Source: Glandiceps talaboti
Lineage: Eukaryota; Hemichordata; Enteropneusta; Spengelidae
Assembly (NCBI RefSeq): GCF_964340395.1
Contig: NC_135550.1
Coordinates: 33,388,176-33,448,175 of the forward strand
DNA length: 60,000 nucleotides
Reading direction: 5' to 3'
The notes beneath the pieces were generated by a model. That model saw nothing but the letters and a program-made list of their open reading frames with translations. It made no database searches and had not been told where the DNA came from. Below are positions 31,805 to 42,681 of this stretch, piece after piece. How positions within the stretch are numbered: position 1 is the first letter of the stretch; each line of letters begins with the position of its first letter. Both the position numbers and the translations under genes were made by a program.

Positions 31805-31860
<56 letters not shown>
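31790..31860. repeat. (CA)n microsatellite
   Basis: A CA run of about 70 bp with one TA interruption, intronic. Confidence 0.96.
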
Positions 31861-31861
<1 letters not shown>

Positions 31862-32867
31862 CTGGCCCATTTCAACTTTAATGAAAACTGTCAAGCCATG
31901 TCTAGTCTCTGAATGAACTGTAAGTACAGCTGATAAGGATGTAATGATAGGATACATTGTATGTGGGTATAATGTAGTTTAGGGCGGAACCCAAGATATG
32001 AAAATACAACACTGATTGTGCTTGAATGTGTGACTGAAAATACAACACTTATTTGTGCATGAATCTGTGACGAAAAAAGTGGTACACAAAACTAAACAGG
32101 TTTTAGTAAATACAGTTAGCCAATAGTAATACCATAAACTAAAGATATTTTCTCTCTTCATTTACATTTAAATGTTTCATTCTTAAATGTAAATTTTAAT
32201 AATGAATTATGATATAAGAATAACCAACATTATCATCTACACTGTTTGAAATCACATCAATCATTGAGTATGGTAGATTGGTAGTGACTATGGTGTGTAC
32301 AAGGCAGGAATGACAATGTCACATTCCAGTACTGTTTTAGAGTTCATTTATAGCTCTGTCTAATAGCCACAATAATGCATTTATGAGCCTATATTTACCT
32401 GACAAATTGACCTTGTGCCAAAAACATGTCACTATAAATTGTAAACAAAACAGTATTTAGTGGAAGTCATACTGAGCTATTATATGTAAACCACAATGAT
32501 TACCCACAGTCAGTTTGTTTGAAGAGATGCATATGGTGTAACGCCAAGGTAATGATGATGGGGCCTGCCAGACACTGCTATCAATTTGATGGTGATCATT
32601 AGTCAGTTAAACAGACAATTATCGGAGATTCATGGTCTCTGTTAATGCTGAAATACCTTTAAATGGAAGCAGTGATTGGATGCTTTATGTAAACATTGAC
32701 AATCTATCAAAGGTACAAACTTCACCCAGTGGCAGACTGGTCTGCAGCTGTAATTCCCCAGGCAGTATCTATATTATATGCTAGTATTGACAAAGTTTCA
32801 ACATCAGAGTGTATTTTTAACAGTTATACAGTAATTGCATTGATAAATTGTTGTATACACATAATAT

Positions 32868-32995
32868 TGCAGTAAACTGATAATGTATTTATGCCATAAA
32901 GCATTGGTGAATCTTGAGACATTACACTGCAGTAAAGAATATATTTATGCTATAAAGCAGTGGTGAATCCTGAGACACAATACTGCAGTAATGAA
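32868..32995. repeat. two-copy tandem duplication of about 59 bp
   Basis: TATTTATGCCATAAAGCA and GGTGAATCTTGAGACA-type words occur twice, ending in TACTGCAGTAA. Intronic. Confidence 0.85.
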
Positions 32996-33002
32996 TTCAT
33001 CA

Positions 33003-33801
33003 GTGTGGTACTGCATTGCCAAATTCTCAATATACCATATACCATAAATCTAAAGAATTCACCCATGTGGTACAGCATTGCCAAATTCTCAATATACCAT
33101 ATACCATATATCTAAAGAATTCACCCATGTGGTACAGCATTGCCAAATTCACAATATACCATATACCATAAATCTAAAGAATTCAACCATGTGGTACAGC
33201 ATTGCCGAATTCTCAATATACCATATACCATATATCTAAAGAATTCACCCATGTGGTACAGCATTGCCAAATTCTCAATATACCATATACCATAAATCTA
33301 AAGAATTCAACCATGTGGTACAGCATTGCCGAATTCTCAATATACCATGTACCATAAATCTGAAGAATTCACCCATGTGGTACTGCATTGCCAAATTCTC
33401 AATATACCATATACCATAAATCTAAAGAATTCAACCATGTGGTACAGCATTGCCGAATTCTCAATATACCATATACCATATATCTAAAGAATTCACCCAT
33501 GTGGTACAGCATTGCCAAATTCTCAATATACCATATACCATAAATCTAAAGAATTCAACCATGTGGTACAGCATTGCCGAATTCTCAATATACCATATAC
33601 CATAAATCTAAAGAATTCACCCATGTGGTACTGCATTGCCAAATTCTCAATATACCATATACATGTACCATAAATCTAAAGAATTCACCCATGTGGTACT
33701 GCATTGCCAAATTCTCAATATACCATATATCATAAATCTAAAGAATTCATCCATGTGGTACAGCATTGCTGAATTCTCAATATACCATATACATAAAGAA
33801 T
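33003..33801. repeat. 62-bp minisatellite, about 13 copies, with alternating subtypes
   Basis: The unit includes CCATGTGGTACAGCATTGCC, TTCTCAATATACCATATACC and ATCTAAAGAATTCA. In the middle, CACCCATG with TTGCCAAATTC alternates with CAACCATG with TTGCCGAATTC, so the array partly grew as a 124-bp dimer. It ends 94 bp before the acceptor of the next coding exon. Confidence 0.95.
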
Positions 33802-33894
33802 TCATACATTACTTCATCAAATATATACTTTTAATTTCTGAGGAACATTTGATGGTTATTGGTTATCCTTTCTTCTGTTTTTCATGACTTATAG

Positions 33895-34015
33895 ATTCAC
33901 TTATAGACTGTAGTCGTGCAGTATGTCCAGACCTTAGGCCGATTTTATGTCCTGTAGACTCCAAGAAAGTATCAGGTGGCATATCAAAAGATGGCTGCTG
34001 TTTACTACCTGACAG
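33895..34015 (+). CDS. CRIM1-type exon: second 12-cysteine module, first half
   Basis: The acceptor is GACTTATAG (AG 33893-33894) and the donor is GTAAGT at 34016. The exon is 121 nt, in phase 1 and out phase 2. It encodes DSLIDCSRAVCPDLRPILCP through DGCCLLPDR, five cysteines that match the first five of the preceding module. It is the only exon in the located part of the gene that ends in a phase other than 1. It is too short and lacks an ATG, so it must be inferred from splice sites and homology. Confidence 0.88.
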
Positions 34016-34322
34016 GTAAGTACAAAATCAGGTGTTTTCACAGTAGACATTTGATTACTCCACTGGTGATAATATTTACCATTAGAGTATAGTAATCAGA
34101 ACCATCAGTGGTTCCAAGTTCTGTTTAGTATGTTGATTAGTTGAATTGAATTATATCTATTCAGTCCTTACAGTGTTGCACTGTATTAAAAAAAGTGAAA
34201 GAAAAAATTATCCTGCATCATATACTGAATTAATTTAGAAAATCATTGTGCTGGTCCTGTATGACATTATTAACCATGATATTATTATAAGTCTGTTGTC
34301 TTTTTTTTTTGTGAACACACAG

Positions 34323-34444
34323 ATGTGAATGTGTGACTGGAAAGTGCCAACCATTGGTTTGTGAGCCTGGGTTTGAAGCAAGGCGGATAGCTCGGGGTAC
34401 AGGGCAGCCAGGATCCTGCTGTGATGTATATGAATGTGTCAACA
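34323..34444 (+). CDS. CRIM1-type exon: second 12-cysteine module, second half
   Basis: The acceptor AG is at 34321-34322, after a T10 tract and CACAC, and the donor GTATGT is at 34445. The exon is 122 nt, in phase 2 and out phase 1. It encodes (R)CECVTGKCQPLVCEPGFEA and ends GTGQPGSCCDVYECVN, seven cysteines that complete the module. The GTGQPGSCCDVxEC ending is shared with the first module. Confidence 0.92.
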
Positions 34445-34770
34445 GTATGTACAAGAATTTTAATAAGCATGATTTTGTGGTTTTTCAGCCAATATTGTTA
34501 GTTTTCCATGTGGAGAGGTGACAGGAATAGTTCAAATGTGCATTCCTTCACATCTTACAAAAGAGGCAGCTTCAGAGAAATGCTGTTATCCATTCGGAAG
34601 TAATAATATCTGTTACAGTATAGATAGCAACATTGGCTTGATTCAACCATAACTACATTCTGATAAGGTTATCTGGTAAAATATTTATGTTCAGAATTTT
34701 GATAACTTGACTCTGCAGGTGACACTTGTAACATAATAAGTGTTCAAGGTCTATCTTACTTTACCTGCAG
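34445..34770 (+). other. short intron, nothing else seen
   Basis: GT-AG intron of 326 bp with a CTTTACCTGCAG acceptor; no repeat or structure stands out. Confidence 0.8.
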
Positions 34771-35103
34771 AAACCACAAGTGAATGGTGTTTATTTGAAG
34801 AACAGATCTATGAAGATGGCGCCACATGGCTATCTGATTCCTGTTCATACTGTGAGTGTCGTGGTGGGGTTTCTCACTGTTTACGTCAACCGGACTGTGT
34901 CCTTAAAGATATAACTACTCCAGCTGTCAGTCCTCTATGTCTTGGGGAAAGCAAGTTTTATTCCCATGGTGAAACCTGGAACAGAGATGAATGTACGACT
35001 TGCAGATGTAATTATGGAGAGGTTCAATGTACTGCTACTAGCTGTGCTGTAAGCTGTTTCAACCCAACAAAAATACCTGGCAGATGTTGTCCTTACTGTG
35101 AAG
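34771..35103 (+). CDS. CRIM1-type exon: truncated VWC 1 plus complete VWC 2
   Basis: Acceptor TTTACCTGCAG, donor GTAACA at 35104, 333 nt, phase 1 at both ends. The first VWC starts WCLFEEQIYEDGATW and continues CSYCECRGGVSHC to PDC. It then runs through LKDITTPAVSP straight into the second domain, with no CCPxC ending. It therefore has six of the usual ten cysteines. The second VWC (CLGESKFYSHGETW to GRCCPYC) has all ten. In vertebrate CRIM1 both domains are complete. No intron signals are visible at the missing part, so the loss looks genuine. These VWC modules are the expected ligand-binding region. Confidence 0.92.
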
Positions 35104-35207
35104 GTAACAACTTTTATCTATTTCACCTCCAAAACTTCCAGTTGTGTTTTTAATGATTTTTCATTATGTTATTTTTTCATATTTTTTGCTTTCTATTCTT
35201 CTGTGAT

Positions 35208-35288
<81 letters not shown>

Positions 35289-35668
35289 ATTCATGGAACT
35301 TTTCATCAGAAGTCTGGAAAGTAATCTCTGATTTAACATGCTTATTGTGTACTTCAGAGTACTAACTTCATCAGAGGGACTGAACTTTTTCCATGGCATT
35401 AATATCATTAAATACTTATTGGTAGTAACTGAGGGAATAATTATAGAGGTGTAAATTTCAAAAGAAACAATTCTGTATTGGGACCACACAGAATTGTTTG
35501 TCTGATCACTGGATTCACCACCTGGCTTAGTTCATGTAGATAATAACATTAGGGCTTGCCCTTGTTGGTGTGTCTTTTCTCTTGGGTGGTATAAATTCTG
35601 TGTGGATGTCTATAACTCACTTTCTTTCATAGTACTGATGTACCTCCCTCCATGACTTGTTTTCACAG
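35104..35668 (+). other. intron with (CA)n microsatellite
   Basis: GT-AG intron of 565 bp. A CA run with one CAGACA interruption occupies about 35208-35281. Nothing else was seen. Confidence 0.85.
35208..35281. repeat. (CA)n microsatellite
   Basis: CA run of about 73 bp with one G interruption. The open frames across it on both strands are artefacts. Confidence 0.96.
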
Positions 35669-35782
35669 AGTCCACCTTCATCACTTTTCCCCCTCCCACA
35701 TGTCCACCATTCATCTGCACTCTTCACTGTCAGCATGGATATCAAATTGATACAACAGGATGCCCATTGTGCAGTTGTAAAG
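35669..35782 (+). CDS. CRIM1-type exon: antistasin-like domain 1
   Basis: The acceptor is TTTTCACAG (AG 35667-35668) and the donor is GTAACC at 35783. The exon is 114 nt, phase 1 at both ends. It encodes ESTFITFPPPTCPPFICT then CQHGYQIDTTGCPLCSCK. The six cysteines follow the antistasin pattern C-x4-C-x3-C-xxGY-x-GC-xxC-xC. It is a single domain in its own exon, while the other three share the next one. A few non-repeat residues at the start join it to the preceding VWC. Confidence 0.9.
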
Positions 35783-38700
35783 GTAACCTAACTTCTCTTC
35801 ACTTGTTATTTTGTTCTCTCTCTTAATTTCTGAATATGACTTGGTGACTTCTCTATATACTTGGGACAAATTAACAGTTATGGGATATCTGGTGTAAAAG
35901 TCATTATTTTCTACTGTATGTCAAATCATGTCCAGTACAAATAACCATACTTAAATACCTTGAATATATCAAGGTAAAACCAGTACATAGCTTTTTGTTT
36001 TGGCCCCTTTTGTTTTTTACAGTTGACATAGTTGAAAAGTTACTGATTTTTGGCACATATTTGTGGTCAAACTCATTAGTACCTTACTTGGAGGAAACAA
36101 AAACAGCCATGTGAAAGTTTTTATAGCGATCCAATTGTAGATTGAAAATGACATGTCATTTTTGATGGCTTATACAGACATATATATTGGTGCCCTATAC
36201 AGACATTTACATTGGTGCCCTATACATGTAGACATTTACATTGGTGCCCTATACATGTAGACATTTACATTGGTACCCTATACATGTAGACATTTACATT
36301 GGTGCCCTATACATGTAGACATTTACATTGTGCCCTATACATGTAGACATTTACATTGGTGCCCTATACATGTAGACATTTACATTGGTGCCCTATACAT
36401 GTAGACATTTACATTGGTGCCCTATACATGTAGACATTTACATTGGTGCCCTATACATGTAGACATTTACATTGGTGCCCTATACATGTAGACATTTACA
36501 TTGATGCCCTATACATGTAGACATTTACATTGGTGCCCTATACAGACATTTACATTGGTGCCCTATACATGTAGACATTTACATTGGTGCCCTATACATG
36601 TAGACAGCTACATTGGTGCCCTATACATGTAGACAGCTACATTGGTGCCCTATACATGTAGACATTTACATTGGTGCCCTATACATGTAGACATTTACAT
36701 TGGTGCCCTATACATGTAGATATTTACATTGGTGCCCTATACATGTAGACATTTACATTGATGCCCTATACATGTAGATATTTACATTGGTGCCCTATAC
36801 ATGTAGACATTTACATTGGTGCCCTATACATGTAGACATTTACATTGGTGCCCTATACATGTAGATATTTACATTGGTGCCCTATACATGTAGACATTTA
36901 CATTGGTGCCCTATACATGTAGACAGCTACATTGGTGCCCTATACATGTAGACATTTAAATTGGTGCCCTATACATGTTGACATTTACATTGGTGCCCTA
37001 TACATGTAGACATTTACATTGGTGCCCTATACATGTAGATATTTACATTGGTGCCCTATACATGTAGACATTTACATTGGGGCCCTATACATGTAGACAT
37101 TTACATTGGGGCCCTATACATGTAGACATTTACATTGGGGCCCTATACATGTAGACATTTACATTGGTGCCCTATACATGTAGACATTTACATTGGTGCC
37201 CTATACATGTAGACAGCTACATTGGTGCCCTATACATGTAGACATTTACATTGGTGCCCTATACATGTAGACATTTACATTGGTGCCCTATACATGTAGA
37301 CATTTACATTGGTGCCCTATACATGTAGACAGCTACATTGGTGCCCTATACATGTAGACATTTACATTGGTGCCCTATACATGTAGACATTTACATTGGT
37401 GCCCTATACATGTAGACATTTACATTGGTGCCCTATACATGTAGACATTTACATTGGTGCCCTATACATGTAGACATTTACATTGGTGCCCTATACATGT
37501 AGACATTTACATTGGTGCCCTATACATGTAGACATTTACATTGGTGCCCTATACATGTAGACATTTACATTGGTGCCCTATACATGTAGACATTTACATT
37601 GGTGCCCTATACAGACATTTACATTGGTGCCCTATACATGTAGACATTTACATTGGGGCCCTATACATGTAGACATTTACATTGGGGCCCTATACATGTA
37701 GACATTTACATTGGTGCCCTATACATGTAGACATTTACATTGGTGCCCTATACATGTAGACAGCTACATTGGTGCCCTATACATGTAGACATTTACATTG
37801 GTGCCCTATACATGTAGATATTTACATTGGTGCCCTATACATGTAGACATTTACATTGGTGCCCTATACATGTAGACAGCTACATTGGTGCCCTATACAT
37901 GTAGACATTTACATTGGTGCCCTATACATGTAGACATTTACATTGGTGCCCTATACATGTAGACATTTACATTGGTGCCCTATACATGTAGACATTTACA
38001 TTGGTGCCCTATACATGTAGACATTTACATTGGTGCCCTATACATGTAGACATTTACATTGGTGCCCTATACATGTAGACATTTACATTGGTGCCCTATA
38101 CATGTAGACATTTACATTGGTGCCCTATACATGTAGACATTTACATTGGTGCCCTATACATGTAGACATTTACATTGGTGCCCTATACAGACATTTACAT
38201 TGGTGCCCTATACATGTAGACATTTACATTGGTGCCCTATACATGTAGACATTTACATTGATGCCCTATACAGACATTTACATTGTGCCCTATACATGTA
38301 GACATTTACATTGGTGCCCTATACATGTAGACAGCTACATTGGTGCCCTATACATGTAGACATTTACATTGGTGCCCTATACATGTAGACATTTACATTG
38401 GTGCCCTATACAGACATTTACATTGGTGCCCTATACATGTAGACATTTACATTGGTGCCCTATACATGTAGACAGCTACATTGGTGCCCTATACATGTAG
38501 ACATTTACATTGGTGCCCTATACATGTAGACATTTACATTGGTGCCCTATACAGACATTTACATTGGTGCCCTATACATGTAGACATTTACATTGGTGCC
38601 CTATACATGTAGACATTTACATTGGTGCCCTATACAGACATTTACATTGGTGCCCTATACATGTAGACATTTACATTGGTGCCCTATACATGTAGACATT

Positions 38701-38944
38701 TACATTGGTGCCCTATACATGTAGATATTTACATTGGTGCCCTATACAGACATTTACATTGGTGCCCTATACAGACATTTACATTGGTGCCCTATACATG
38801 TAGATATTTACATTGGTGCCCTATACATGTAGACAGCTACATTAACATTTTGGCTGGGTCTTGATCATGAGGAGATCTTATGCATATTGTATAAAATTCC
38901 TAATTTCATCTGGTTCTACTGATTGCCTCCATTCTGCTTTTTAG
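35783..38944 (+). other. large intron dominated by a 29-bp minisatellite
   Basis: GT-AG intron of 3,162 bp. About 380 bp of ordinary sequence is followed by the 29-bp array (36165-38845) and 100 bp of unique sequence ending in CTGCTTTTTAG. Reading frames through the array are artefacts. Confidence 0.9.
36165..38845. repeat. 29-bp minisatellite, about 90 copies
   Basis: The unit reads CCCTATACATGTAGACATTT then ACATTGGTG. The sub-motif TACATGTA is palindromic. Recurrent variants: a 25-bp short form in which CATGTAGAC becomes CAGAC (more than ten copies, concentrated after 38180); AGCTACA for TTTACA; GATATT for GACATT; GGGGCCC for GGTGCCC. Variants recur at scattered, spaced positions, as expected from slippage or unequal exchange of multi-copy blocks. 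Confidence 0.98.
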
Positions 38945-39217
38945 ACTCAGTCTGTGAAGGTTTACAAAACTGTGATAAAGACTGCCCGTATGGCTACAGA
39001 ACTGATGATAATGGATGTGAAATTTGTAAATGTAAAAACCTCAAGAAATGTCCATCGATAGAAACTTGCTCCAAACACTGCACGTATGGCTATCAAAGAA
39101 ACAAACATGGTTGTGACAAATGCAAGTGTGAAAAATGTCCAGTATTTCAGTGTGACAAAGTCTGTACATATGGATTTGTAACCAATGACAATGGATGTAA
39201 ACTTTGTAAATGTAAAG
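38945..39217 (+). CDS. CRIM1-type exon: antistasin-like domains 2-4
   Basis: The acceptor is CTGCTTTTTAG (AG 38943-38944) and the donor is GTAAGG at 39218. The exon is 273 nt, phase 1 at both ends. It encodes three antistasin-like repeats of about 28 residues: VCEGLQNCDKDCPYGY to CEICKCK; KCPSIETCSKHCTYGY to CDKCKCE; KCPVFQCDKVCTYGF to CKLCKCK. Each has six cysteines and an NGC or HGC before CxxC. With the previous exon this makes four domains, the number in vertebrate CRIM1. Antistasin itself is a leech protease inhibitor, but no inhibitory role should be assumed here. Confidence 0.95.
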
Positions 39218-39707
39218 GTAAGGGAGAAGTTAGTCAAGCACTATCAAAAAGTCATTGCTGACTATGTATACTGTTTTTAGACATAGCCTGTCGGCATTTA
39301 CGTATTTTAAAACCTGTTTAACCAAACCCCATTTTGCTTATAGTTACTACATAGATATAAATCACACTATCAAACCAAAGTATTGTAATTTGTGCGAATA
39401 CATTCACAACTATATATATTTGCTGTCATAAGGAACATATGGCCATGGAAATTCTTCATGTAGGCATTATATGCTATGTTCATATATTTCCATAAATTTT
39501 TGCCGACCCACTATATTTTACAATGATTTCTGAAGGAAATGTTTATCAGATGTGTGGTGTTAGTAGATGCTTTATGAGATGAATTGTTGTATAAGGATAT
39601 AAATAAGGAAACTCTCCTAAAATTATGTTGCTGAGATATAAACTATAATTGTATTTATGTGAACTTTGTTTTCAATGATGAACTACTATTTTATGAACTC
39701 CCCTCAG
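39218..39707 (+). other. intron, nothing else seen
   Basis: GT-AG intron of 490 bp; AT-rich, no repeat. Confidence 0.8.
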
Positions 39708-39923
39708 CTGGTCCTACTCCACCAGTGGCAATTATTCCCAGTGGCTCATGTAATACAGAAGATGGACAATACCATGACAATGGTGAAAGTTGGCATGATG
39801 GCTGCAGGAACTGTTTTTGTCACAACGGACAAGAAATGTGTCAACTCATATCATGTCCTATACCTATATGCATAAACCCTGAAATACGATCTGGTGAATG
39901 TTGTCCTACATGCCCTGGCAGTG
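39708..39923 (+). CDS. CRIM1-type exon: VWC domain 3
   Basis: The acceptor is CTCCCCTCAG (AG 39706-39707) and the donor is GTACGT at 39924. The exon is 216 nt, phase 1 at both ends. A Pro/Ala-rich lead (AGPTPPVAIIPSGSC) precedes a ten-cysteine VWC that contains HDNGESWHDGCRNCFC, a GQEMC and a GECCPTC ending. The matching vertebrate CRIM1 domain also carries ESWHDGC and REMC, so this is the orthologous module. An ATG-initiated reading of this region as a separate small protein is unsupported. Confidence 0.94.
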
Positions 39924-40328
39924 GTACGTGTCAAAGCATTATCTAACAGTGCTACTATTTTCACAACATGAAAGAATTATTCTATATTGTCACCTGTGTA
40001 TTGTCCCAAGCATATTATGTTTTCTGACAACACGTGTACACTAAAGAAATGATGAGGTGTGGATGCAACCTTTGACCCTACTAGGCAGCAACCTCACAAC
40101 CCCCAGCTCACTCCGTCAATGATGCATTTTGTGTTGTGTGGTGAAAGACTACACAGGTTGAACAAACAAATCTTTCACAGCTGACAGTTCTAGTAATTAT
40201 CCATAGCAATCTTTTTATATATTTTAAACTGTGTATGGTCGATTAATTTTGTAAAATGTACCACTATCATTCAGTTCAAGTACTATCCACCATATCAATG
40301 TATGTATTCTTTATACTCTTCTTCACAG
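39924..40328 (+). other. intron, nothing else seen
   Basis: GT-AG intron of 405 bp with acceptor TCTTCTTCACAG. Confidence 0.8.
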
Positions 40329-40538
40329 ATGTCGAATCTAGTGGACAGTTTGAAGCTGGTGTCAAAGTATGTCATTCATCTGATGGGGAGTACTATGTAG
40401 AAGGAGAGACATGGAATATTGATGGCTGTACACAATGTGTATGCTATGATGGTCATGTGCTGTGTTCTCCAATGGTTTGTCCACCAGTACCCTGTGATAA
40501 CCCCGTATTGGACTCTTGTTGTCCAGTTTGCCCCACAG
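40329..40538 (+). CDS. CRIM1-type exon: VWC domain 4
   Basis: Acceptor TCTTCTTCACAG, donor GTAAGT at 40539, 210 nt, phase 1 at both ends. It encodes DVESSGQFEAGVKVCH, then a ten-cysteine VWC with GEYYVEGETWNIDGCTQC, GHVLC, CPPVPC and a DSCCPVC ending. The stretch EYxVEGETWNIDxCTQC is nearly the same in vertebrate CRIM1. It is the most strongly conserved module in the window and the best single piece of evidence for the gene's identity. Confidence 0.96.
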
Positions 40539-41307
40539 GTAAGTCAAGAGTTCACAGCATGCATCACTCACTTTGTTTCCTGATAGACAATCAATTAAAA
40601 ACTGAGATACAATTGACCAACCAAGCAAACCTTCTATTCAAATTGATGTTATTGTGTATAATTAAATACTGTTAAGATGGAATGAGACGACGGCCATATT
40701 GACCACAACATAGCCATTCACCAGTTACTGCTGTAGGCATATGGTGATCTATGTCACTGGTTCTGTTTAGCTTAAAAATACAGGTGAATATTGTCACATT
40801 TCACAATGATAACTTAATCATCATACTGGCTACATAACCAAATGGCCAAAGAATTAACATAAGCAGAGAGTTAACCAAGTAATTATGATAACACCATTAG
40901 CCATATAGTTAACTAAACAGTCATGACAACACCATTAACCAGATCAGATCATAGTAGTTAACTAAACAGGCATGATGACTCCATTAACCATATAGTTAAG
41001 TAACTAGTCATGACAATTCCATTAACCGGATCAGATAGTTAACTAACCAGTTATGACAACTCTATTAACCAGATCAGATAGTTATCTAACCAGTCCTGAT
41101 TTTATTAACTATATAGTTAACTAACTAGGCATAAAAACTTTGTAATCACACAATTAACCAACTAGACTAATGATAATCCATTGTTACATAATAGTTAGAA
41201 CTATTTGGTCTTGAAAAGTAGATACCTATGTTTAACTAAATTAAATTGCCAGGTTTCATATCAAATGAAGGCACTATACAATATTTGTACTATTGATTGC
41301 CTTACAG
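40539..41307 (+). other. intron with degenerate 45-50 bp repeats
   Basis: GT-AG intron of 769 bp. From about 40855 to 41160 it holds degenerate repeats built on TAGTTAACTAA and ATTAACCAGATCAGAT. Confidence 0.82.
40855..41160. repeat. degenerate tandem repeat, about 45-50 bp, 6-7 copies
   Basis: Copies share ATAGTTAACTAACCAGT, ATGACAAC and CCATTAACCA words with frequent changes. It is an older, decaying minisatellite. Confidence 0.8.
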
Positions 41308-41517
41308 TGTCAGAAGTAACACCAAGTGATTTGTTGCCTGTCAGTTGTATATCAATTGATGGAGCGGAGCATCATCATAGAGATACATGGAAAGAGGATG
41401 ACTGTACAAGCTGTGTGTGTAGCCATGGACAAATCAAATGTTACTCACATGTATGTCCACTTGTACAATGTAAAACACCAGTACTCAAAAAAGGACAGTG
41501 TTGTCCAACCTGTCTTG
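41308..41517 (+). CDS. CRIM1-type exon: VWC domain 5
   Basis: The acceptor is TTGCCTTACAG (AG 41306-41307) and the donor is GTAAGT at 41518. The exon is 210 nt, phase 1 at both ends. It encodes VSEVTPSDLLPVSC, then GAEHHHRDTWKEDDCTSCVC, GQIKC and a KKGQCCPTC ending, with all ten VWC cysteines. RKGQCCP occupies the same place in the vertebrate protein. The histidine triplet before RDTW is a local feature. Confidence 0.94.
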
Positions 41518-41696
41518 GTAAGTAATGTTAGAATATTAGTACTGAAGTAGATTTGAATTAATCATTTAATTTGCCAGGCGCAATGTTATCAAATACTGAA
41601 AAACATCTCCCTCTACATTCACTTCTCAAATTTCACCCTTGATGGACATTAATGTATTGCAAATTTTGACTTGTTTTCTTTACGTCTAACCCCCAG

Positions 41697-41885
41697 ACAC
41701 AGCTAGACAGAAATACTGTGAATATGAGAACCAAATTTACACAGATGGAGAAAGGTGGAATGTATCTGCCTGTATTCAATGCCACTGCCAAGATGGTGTA
41801 AGCGTATGTCCACCTCTTGAATGTCCATTCATAGATTGTGAAGAAACAGTTGTTCTCCATGGAGAGTGTTGCCCAAAATGTGTTG
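41697..41885 (+). CDS. CRIM1-type exon: VWC domain 6
   Basis: The acceptor is CTAACCCCCAG (AG 41695-41696) and the donor is GTAAGT at 41886. The exon is 189 nt, phase 1 at both ends. It encodes DTARQKYCEYENQIYTDGER followed by WNVSACIQCHC, GVSVC and a HGECCPKC ending, with ten cysteines. NVS is a possible N-glycosylation site. There is no in-frame ATG, so the exon is easily missed; the splice sites and cysteine pattern define it. It is the last VWC before the membrane, as in vertebrate CRIM1. Confidence 0.92.
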
Positions 41886-42633
41886 GTAAGTTTAATCAAT
41901 ATACAGATACTGTTATTTTCCATATAACTCAACTGTTCAAATGCCTGTGAGTTTGTCAAAACTACAAGATTTAATTTTCTTTATTTTTGGGGTAATGAAA
42001 AGTTCTTCCAAATTACCAGTACTTGTGCATTCATTCTCATTTCAAAAGTGTATTTGTTTATTTTGAAGTTTCTTGCAAAGCAAGGTCATTTTGGTTAAAA
42101 TTTCACCCAGTTGGTCAAGTTGCATTTTTGCAATTTTTCCCTCAATGTGATCCTTATTTTGGTTATGTTAATTTGTTAACTAGAGCCACATAGTTGTGTA
42201 TCGGACTTTGTAATTCAATGTCACTTCTGGTAGACAATGTTGACAGTGCAGTCAAGTACTGCCCCCAACACAGTATCAAAAGGGCTGTTGGACAAACTTG
42301 ATACACCACAACAAAGTGAACTTCAAGCATATCACAAGCATTGTTTACAAACGTATAAAGTACCAACAAATGCATGTTAACCATGACAGTAGAATGGGTA
42401 GATATTGGTGTCTGTAACTTTACCAAGTGTATCAGTTACACTTTGAGTACATTCCTACCTATTGAATGTGTAGAGTGTGTTTGTTTGCAATATGTTAATT
42501 GCTGGCAATGATCTCTCCAAGTTAAACATCATTTTTAAACATTACCTGTACAAAAAGGATTGATCTTTCCCGAACCAATTGTTCCTTCAAACTGCAGCAT
42601 ATCTTTACTTTTCTCTATTATGTTATTTTACAG
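41886..42633 (+). other. intron, nothing else seen
   Basis: GT-AG intron of 748 bp with acceptor GTTATTTTACAG. Confidence 0.8.
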
Positions 42634-42681
42634 GGGAAACAACAACAAATCTCCATGTGAAAACATCTACTACATCAAAAG
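42634..42681 (+). CDS. CRIM1-type small exon: Thr/Ser-rich linker
   Basis: The acceptor is TTATTTTACAG (AG 42632-42633) and the donor is GTATGA at 42682. The exon is 48 nt, phase 1 at both ends. It encodes GETTTNLHVKTSTTSK, a Thr/Ser-rich stalk segment likely to be O-glycosylated. It links the last VWC to the juxtamembrane exon and keeps the frame whether included or skipped. It carries no domain, so the call rests on frame continuity, good splice sites and composition. This is weaker support than the cysteine-bearing exons have. Confidence 0.72.

Larger units (their letters stand above)
30904..33894 (+). other. intron with several repeats and a foldback element
   Basis: This 2,991-bp GT-AG intron contains a 52-bp triplicate (31155), a 151-bp hairpin (31461), a CA run (31790), a 59-bp duplication (32868) and a 62-bp array (33003). 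No exon was seen inside. The open frames at 31322-31724 on both strands lie across the hairpin and are explained by it. Confidence 0.85.

Noticed and set aside
38510-38864. Open frames with repeated VPYTCRHLHWC peptides
   Set aside because: Produced by the 29-bp minisatellite cycling through frames; no start context and entirely intronic.
38962-39237. 91-codon frame on the - strand
   Set aside because: Shadow of the exon that encodes antistasin-like domains 2-4.
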